The notes under the pieces are model-generated. The model did not search any database, was not told the DNA's origin, and saw nothing but the letters and a program-made list of their open reading frames with translations. A stretch of DNA of 10,017 bases from an uncultured Acinetobacter sp. (GTDB lineage: Bacteria > Pseudomonadota > Gammaproteobacteria > Pseudomonadales > Moraxellaceae), in assembly GCA_900771065.1 (NCBI GenBank), contig CAAGMP010000267.1, positions 1-10,017 on the forward strand. Reading direction: 5' to 3'. A program made the position numbers and the translations under genes. Every line of letters starts with the position of its first letter. Position 1 is the first letter of the stretch. Shown here piece after piece: positions 6,112 to 10,017 of the stretch.

Positions 6112-6776
6112 AGAGTAATGTGTATTTTGTTACTGGTATCGACACTGATATTGGTAAGACATTTGCAACAGGTTTTTTGGCAAAATTATGGAATGATCAA
6201 GGTCAAAAAACGATTACACAAAAATTGATTCAAACAGGAAATATACAAATTTCTGAAGATATTTTAGTTCATCGTAAATTAATGCAAATTGGTTTGTTAG
6301 CAGAAGACTTAGAAAAATGGACAATGCCGATTGTATTAAGTTACCCAGCATCACCACATTTAGCTGCAAAATTAGAAAATAAAACGATAAAAGTAGAGCA
6401 AATTTATGCTGCTACGTCTTATTTAAGTGAAAAATATGATGCAGTGTTATTAGAAGGAGCTGGTGGTTTAATGGTTCCTTTAACAGAAGATTTTTTGACC
6501 ATAGACTATATACAACAGCATAATTTTCCTGTTGTTTTAGTCACATCAGGGCGTTTAGGAAGCATTAACCATACTTTACTTAGTTTGAATTTATTGCAGC
6601 AACGCGGCATCAATTTATTTGCGCTAGCTTATAACACTTATCACGATTCAGATAATGAAATTATTACTTATGAAACAATTGGTTATTTGAAGAAGTTTAT
6701 TCAAAAAAACTTTCCTCAAGCACAATGGATCAATATTCCTAATTTTTTAATGGAAGATGAAAATGACAAAAAATGA
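6108..6776 (+). CDS. bioD: ATP-dependent dethiobiotin synthetase BioD
   Basis: Closes the ureido ring of DAPA with CO2 and ATP, giving dethiobiotin; works as a cytoplasmic dimer. The ATG at 6108, in the ATGA overlap with the bioC stop, gives 222 residues beginning MKSNVYFVTG, as in the family (E. coli 225). A longer in-frame ATG at 5994 would add 38 unrelated residues read inside bioC. P-loop GIDTDIGKT (10-18), the substrate lysine Lys39 in QKLIQTG, SPHLAAKLE (82-90), and EGAGGLMVPLTE (116-127) with the metal-binding Glu116 are all present. VTSGRLGSINHTLLS matches the VGVKLGCINHAMLT block of E. coli. The lysine motif KLIQTG replaces the commoner KPVASG or KPIQTG. The 3' end overlaps bioB by 14 bases. 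Confidence 0.94.
   Translation: MKSNVYFVTGIDTDIGKTFATGFLAKLWNDQGQKTITQKLIQTGNIQISEDILVHRKLMQIGLLAEDLEKWTMPIVLSYPASPHLAAKLENKTIKVEQIYAATSYLSEKYDAVLLEGAGGLMVPLTEDFLTIDYIQQHNFPVVLVTSGRLGSINHTLLSLNLLQQRGINLFALAYNTYHDSDNEIITYETIGYLKKFIQKNFPQAQWINIPNFLMEDENDKK
6752..6756 (+). promoter_or_regulatory. Ribosome binding site deciding the bioB start
   Basis: GGAAG ends directly against an ATG at 6757 but is six bases before a second in-frame ATG at 6763. The spacing selects 6763, giving a BioB that starts MTKNDWTYDE, like related proteins. Confidence 0.5.
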
Positions 6777-7749
6777 TTGGACTTATGATGAAATTAACGA
6801 ATTATTTCATCGACCATTACTCGATTTATTGTTTGAAGCACAAACAATTCATCGGAAAAATTTTGCTGCGAATGCGATTCAAGTGAGTACATTAATTTCA
6901 ATAAAAACTGGAAAATGTCCCGAAGATTGTAAATATTGTGCACAATCCGCACATTATGACGCACAACTTGAAGTAGAAAAACGAGTGCAAATTGAACGCG
7001 TTTTAGAAGAAGCAAAAAGTGCGCAACAGTCTGGTGCAACGCGTTTTTGTATGGGAGCTGCTTGGCGTAATCCACATGAGCGCGATATGCCTTATGTTTT
7101 GGATTTGGTTCAACAGGTTAAAAAAATGGGCTTAGAAACCTGTATGACTTTGGGAATGTTGAATGCATCGCAAGCGCAACGCCTAAAAGAAGCAGGATTG
7201 GATTATTATAATCATAATTTAGATACATCACGTGAATATTACCCTAATATTATTAGCACCCGCCAATTTGATGATCGGTTAGATACTTTAGAATTAGTTC
7301 GACAGGCAGGTCTAAAAGTGTGTAGTGGGGGCATTGTAGGTTTAGGTGAATCTTTACAAGATCGGATTAGTTTAATTTATGAATTGGCGACTTTACCAAT
7401 TCAACCACAGTCTGTACCGATTAATTTATTGGTTCCAATTGAGGGAACACCTTTAGAAAACACCCCACATTTAGATGTCATTGGATGGATTAAAACCATT
7501 GCAGTTGCACGAATTACTATGCCAAAAAGTTATGTTCGTTTATCGGCGGGTCGAGAATCATTAACTGAAGTTGAGCAAGCAATGGCATTTATGGCGGGTG
7601 CAAATTCTATTTTTTCAGGTGAAAAATTATTAACCACGCCGAATGTTGAACAGGGTAAAGATCAGCAATTATTTCAAAAATTAGGTTTATATGCTGAAAA
7701 AGCCCAACCTTCTATTCAACAATTAACCACAGATGCCATGACAGTTTAA
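6763..7749 (+). CDS. bioB: Biotin synthase BioB (radical SAM)
   Basis: Radical SAM enzyme that inserts sulfur into dethiobiotin to make biotin, using one [4Fe-4S] cluster for radical generation and a sacrificed [2Fe-2S] cluster as sulfur donor. Numbered from ATG 6763 (328 residues): CPEDCKYC holds Cys52, Cys56 and Cys59 for the [4Fe-4S] cluster. Cys96 (RFCMGAAW), Cys127 (ETCMTLG), Cys187 (KVCSGGIVGLGE) and Arg259 (SYVRLSAGRE) are the expected [2Fe-2S] ligands, each one lower than in E. coli. YYNHNLDTSREYY, NLLVPIEGTPL and FMAGANSIFSGEKLLTTPN are standard BioB blocks. An ATG at 6757 would add two residues but lacks ribosome binding site spacing. It overlaps bioD by 14 bases and its TAA overlaps the stop codon of the opposing ABC ATPase gene by two bases. 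Complete and apparently functional. Confidence 0.98.
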   Translation: MTKNDWTYDEINELFHRPLLDLLFEAQTIHRKNFAANAIQVSTLISIKTGKCPEDCKYCAQSAHYDAQLEVEKRVQIERVLEEAKSAQQSGATRFCMGAAWRNPHERDMPYVLDLVQQVKKMGLETCMTLGMLNASQAQRLKEAGLDYYNHNLDTSREYYPNIISTRQFDDRLDTLELVRQAGLKVCSGGIVGLGESLQDRISLIYELATLPIQPQSVPINLLVPIEGTPLENTPHLDVIGWIKTIAVARITMPKSYVRLSAGRESLTEVEQAMAFMAGANSIFSGEKLLTTPNVEQGKDQQLFQKLGLYAEKAQPSIQQLTTDAMTV

Positions 7750-8456
7750 ACAACAGTTAAAGTATCACTGGCGATTCGACCATCAACTAAATTGATGGTA
7801 CGGTCGCAACTTACAGAAAGCCGTGGATCATGTGTAACCAATAAAATGGCGCTACCTAAATCACGGTTAACTTGACGAAATAGCTCAAAAATATCCATTG
7901 CGGTTTGAGTATCTAAGTTACCTGTTGGTTCATCTGCCAACAATAAGGCAGGCTCAGTAATTAAAGCGCGGGCAATGGCAATACGTTGTTGTTGTCCGCC
8001 TGAAAGTTCATTCGGTTTGCGTTGAGCAAAATCAGCTAAGCCAACAGCGTCTAATAATTCATGCGCTCGGTTTAAAGTCGCTTTGTTGGGTTTTCCATAT
8101 GCCATCATGACAGGCATTAAAATATTTTCTAGTGCTGTAAAGGCTTGAATTAAATGATGAAATTGAAAAACAAAACCAATACTTTTTCCTCGTAAAGCGG
8201 TTCTTTCGGCATCATTCATTTTGCTTGTTGGTTGTTTAAGTAAGTATAATTCGCCACTTGTTGGTTGATCTAACAACCCTAAAATATTGAGCAAAGTACT
8301 TTTACCTGAACCTGATGGACCAATTAAAGCCGCAAAGTCATTGCGTTGAATGCACAAATCAATTCCATGTAAAATTTCAACTTCATTGGGCTGTCCAATA
8401 TTATATGATTTTCGTAGAGCTTCTAAGCGCAATACTTCATCTGATGCATTAAACAT
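7746..8456 (-). CDS. ABC transporter ATP-binding protein, LolD/MacB-type
   Basis: Cytoplasmic ATPase that powers the adjacent permease. From the ATG at 8456 it has 236 residues (E. coli LolD 233). Walker A GPSGSGKST (46-54, Lys52), Q-loop Gln98 in FVFQFHHLIQAFTALEN, signature LSGGQQQR (151-158), Walker B ALLLADE (170-176) with Glu176, and the switch His209 in VTHD are intact. The QFHHL-x2-FTALEN block is notably LolD-like. The start is chosen by a GGAGG nine bases upstream and the 8-base overlap with the permease end; a longer frame from 8525 would read 23 further residues inside the permease gene. Last gene of a minus-strand operon (fusion protein, permease, ATPase), whose order recalls DevBCA-type exporters. 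Substrate is unknown: small molecules, peptides or lipids are possible. A lipoprotein-release role is not excluded but the fusion protein argues against classical LolCDE. Confidence 0.88.
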   Translation of the reverse strand: MFNASDEVLRLEALRKSYNIGQPNEVEILHGIDLCIQRNDFAALIGPSGSGKSTLLNILGLLDQPTSGELYLLKQPTSKMNDAERTALRGKSIGFVFQFHHLIQAFTALENILMPVMMAYGKPNKATLNRAHELLDAVGLADFAQRKPNELSGGQQQRIAIARALITEPALLLADEPTGNLDTQTAMDIFELFRQVNRDLGSAILLVTHDPRLSVSCDRTINLVDGRIASDTLTVV

Positions 8457-9675
8457 GGCGAATTGCCTCCACAGGATTGAGTGCAGCGGCACGTTTTGCA
8501 GGGAATACGGCAGCCAAAATACCAATTAGCGTAGCCGAAAATAAAGTGAGTAGAATTAATGTAGTTGAAATTGGAATGTAAAATAGTCCTGGTCCAAAAT
8601 TATTAAAAATCCAAACCAATAAATAGCTAATTGCACTTCCTGCAATGGAACCAATTAAACCAAAAATAGCACCTTGAAATAGAAAAATACGTAAAATTTG
8701 CGGTCGGGTTGCTCCTGTGGCACGTAAAATACCAATTTCACGAGTACGTTGTACAACGCTAACTGAAAGTACACTTGAAATACCAAAAGCAACAGAAATA
8801 CCGACAAAGCTAATAATCATATTAGTTGATAAACTTTGTGCAGATAATGCATTCATTAATTGAGAATTGGTTTTAATCCAACTTTCAGCTTTGAGGGTTG
8901 TTAACCGCCCGATTTGATTAGCAATATCTTCTGCTTTAAAAATATCATTGACTGTAAGTTCAAGTACCGTAATACCACCCGCTAAATTTAATAAAGATTG
9001 GGCTTGCTTCAAATCCATATAAATGTAGCCTGAATCGAGTTCACGTACACCAAATTCAAAAATACCGATAATGGTCACTGTGACACTATTTTTTTCGTCA
9101 CCTGTATTTAAGCGTATTTTACTGCCAACTTTGACACCCAAATCTTTTGCAAGTTGTTGCCCAATAATGACCTGATCTGGACTTAAACGAAATTGCCCAG
9201 ATACCATGTAATTTTGTAAAGGAATAATTTTTTGGTAACGTTCAGGATTGACACCAACTAAAATAACAGATTTTTGTGCATTGCCACGCTGAACAAAAGC
9301 AGGACCTGAAACCACAGGAGATACTGCGGTTAATGTCTCAGATTGATCTAACGTATTCATGATTTGTTGCCAATTATTAATTGAGCGTAATTTTTGTGCG
9401 CGTTGATCTTCTTGAATGAGCTGAACTGTTCCATTGGGAACAGAAACGATATTATTGACATCATCGGGTGACATTAAACGAATATGTGCTTGTGTGCCTA
9501 AAGTTCGTTGAATGGTATTGGATTGTAAGCCTTGCATTAATGCGGTAATAAAAACAATGACTGCGACACCAACTGCGACGCCTAGGGTAATCATTAATGA
9601 CTGAATACGTCCTTCGCGTAAGAAACTAATGGCAATATTCCATTCAACCCAAAGTCGAGCTAAAAAAGTTTTCAA
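8449..9675 (-). CDS. ABC transporter permease, FtsX/MacB family
   Basis: Inner-membrane subunit of 408 residues with the four-helix MacB/LolC topology: helix 1 at about 27-49, a large periplasmic domain (about 50-285), and helices 2 to 4 at about 286-308, 329-357 and 370-392. The periplasmic part resembles the MacB periplasmic core (SPVVSGPAFVQRG, IIGQQLAKDLGVKVGSKIRL). After helix 2, VVQRTREIGILRATGATRPQILRIF is the conserved cytoplasmic coupling loop of FtsX-type permeases, and it ends with FPAKRAAALNPVEAIRHV, the typical C-terminus. These proteins act by mechanotransmission, moving periplasmic substrates rather than carrying them across the inner membrane. The start is TTG at 9675, overlapping the TGA of the fusion protein gene (TTGA). 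No ATG lies between it and the upstream in-frame stop at 9694-9696, and the first ATG (Met28) would cut helix 1. It overlaps the ATPase gene by eight bases. Confidence 0.87.
   Translation of the reverse strand: MKTFLARLWVEWNIAISFLREGRIQSLMITLGVAVGVAVIVFITALMQGLQSNTIQRTLGTQAHIRLMSPDDVNNIVSVPNGTVQLIQEDQRAQKLRSINNWQQIMNTLDQSETLTAVSPVVSGPAFVQRGNAQKSVILVGVNPERYQKIIPLQNYMVSGQFRLSPDQVIIGQQLAKDLGVKVGSKIRLNTGDEKNSVTVTIIGIFEFGVRELDSGYIYMDLKQAQSLLNLAGGITVLELTVNDIFKAEDIANQIGRLTTLKAESWIKTNSQLMNALSAQSLSTNMIISFVGISVAFGISSVLSVSVVQRTREIGILRATGATRPQILRIFLFQGAIFGLIGSIAGSAISYLLVWIFNNFGPGLFYIPISTTLILLTLFSATLIGILAAVFPAKRAAALNPVEAIRHV
8466..8470 (-). promoter_or_regulatory. Ribosome binding site of the ABC ATPase gene
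   Basis: Read on the minus strand this is GGAGG, nine bases before the ATG at 8456 and inside the last codons of the permease gene. It fixes the ATPase start and implies translation coupled to the permease. Confidence 0.6.
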
Positions 9676-10017
9676 TTTGTTCTTACCACTTGATCAGTCA
9701 ATTGAGTTTGTTTCTGAACACGCACACGTTCGCCGTTACTTAAATCTAGTTGCGCATTGGCAACCACCAAATCACTTTCTTTTAAACCTGATAAGACTTC
9801 AGATTGAGCTAAACCACGTAAACCTAAACGAATTTTCTGCTGTTCAATTTGGTTATTACGCACAACACGAACTTGAGCGGTATCTCCTTGTATATTAAAT
9901 AATGCGTCATTGGCAATGATAATGGTTTTTTGTCGCTTGCCTGTTTCAATATTGACCGAAACAGTCATATCTTGACGTAAAAAATGAGGAATTTCATTGA
10001 TAAATCGGAAGAGCACA
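9672..10017 (-). CDS. Periplasmic membrane fusion protein (HlyD/MacA-like), C-terminal part
   Basis: C-terminal 115 codons or so of a periplasmic adaptor that would link the permease and ATPase to an outer-membrane channel; the rest lies beyond the right edge. FLRQDMTVSVNIETGKRQKTIIIANDALF is a family hallmark (end of the beta-barrel domain, compare LRPGMTV followed by a hydrophobic strand and PxxAL). It is followed by VRVVRNNQIEQQKIRLGLRG, the membrane-proximal domain strands, and LKESDLVVANAQLDLSNGERVRV. The GTG at 10016 is an artefact of the window edge, not a start. Its TGA overlaps the TTG start of the permease, so the three genes form one unit. MacA, DevB and YknX-type adaptors cannot be told apart from this fragment. 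Confidence 0.82.
   Translation of the reverse strand, partial: VLFRFINEIPHFLRQDMTVSVNIETGKRQKTIIIANDALFNIQGDTAQVRVVRNNQIEQQKIRLGLRGLAQSEVLSGLKESDLVVANAQLDLSNGERVRVQKQTQLTDQVVRTN

Noticed and set aside
6794..7075. Minus-strand open frame of 93 codons opposite bioB
   Set aside because: Lies opposite the conserved cluster-binding region of BioB; reads as composition noise.
7744..7751. Palindrome GTTTAAAC as a regulator site
   Set aside because: It is explained by the two overlapping stop codons and is too short to support a binding site.
8457..8525. N-terminal extension of the ABC ATPase
   Set aside because: It reads out of frame through the permease end; GGAGG and family length place the start at 8456.
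9629..9898. Plus-strand open frame of 89 codons opposite the permease and fusion protein genes
   Set aside because: Antisense to two convincing coding regions with family motifs; no recognisable domain.

Overview
The window is AT-rich (roughly one third G+C by eye) and encodes an outer-membrane TonB-dependent receptor, the BioC/BioH version of biotin synthesis and a LolD-like ABC ATPase. That combination points to a Gram-negative gammaproteobacterium. The BioB, BioD and BioA sequences look most like those of Acinetobacter and other Moraxellaceae. This placement is from memory of the families, not from a search.

Layout, left to right. (1) Positions 3-1511 (+): the C-terminal barrel of a TonB-dependent outer-membrane receptor whose 5' end lies outside the window. 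(2) Positions 1530-1935 (+): a small exported protein gene just behind the receptor. Its good ribosome binding site and ATG lead into a stop after seven codons, and removing one A from an A5 run restores a full signal peptide, so it is frameshifted. (3) Positions 1936-2112: an AT-rich leader with two overlapping inverted repeats, a 12-codon upstream ORF and four GGATT copies. (4) Positions 2113-7749 (+): bioH, bioA, bioF, bioC, bioD and bioB. From bioA onward every junction overlaps by 1 to 14 bases. The only gap, 68 bases between bioH and bioA, contains a promoter-like sequence overlapped by a degenerate BirA-type palindrome with the expected 15-base spacer. (5) Positions 7746-10017 (-): an ABC export operon transcribed toward bioB, ordered membrane fusion protein (partial), FtsX/MacB-type permease, LolD-like ATPase. 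Its last stop codon overlaps the bioB stop codon.

How the genes work together. BioC methylates malonyl-ACP (or CoA) so that fatty acid synthesis can extend it to pimeloyl-ACP methyl ester, and BioH removes the methyl group. BioF, BioA, BioD and BioB then make KAPA, DAPA, dethiobiotin and biotin. The whole dedicated pathway is therefore in one block. The minus-strand operon looks like a separate tripartite-type exporter. The receptor and its small partner look like an uptake pair of unknown substrate, with the partner possibly inactivated or switched off in this isolate.

I saw no RNA genes, CRISPR arrays, insertion sequences or convincing rho-independent terminators. The most unusual items are the frameshifted receptor partner gene, the candidate BirA operator that would leave bioH outside biotin control, and the end-to-end stop codon overlap of bioB with the exporter operon.
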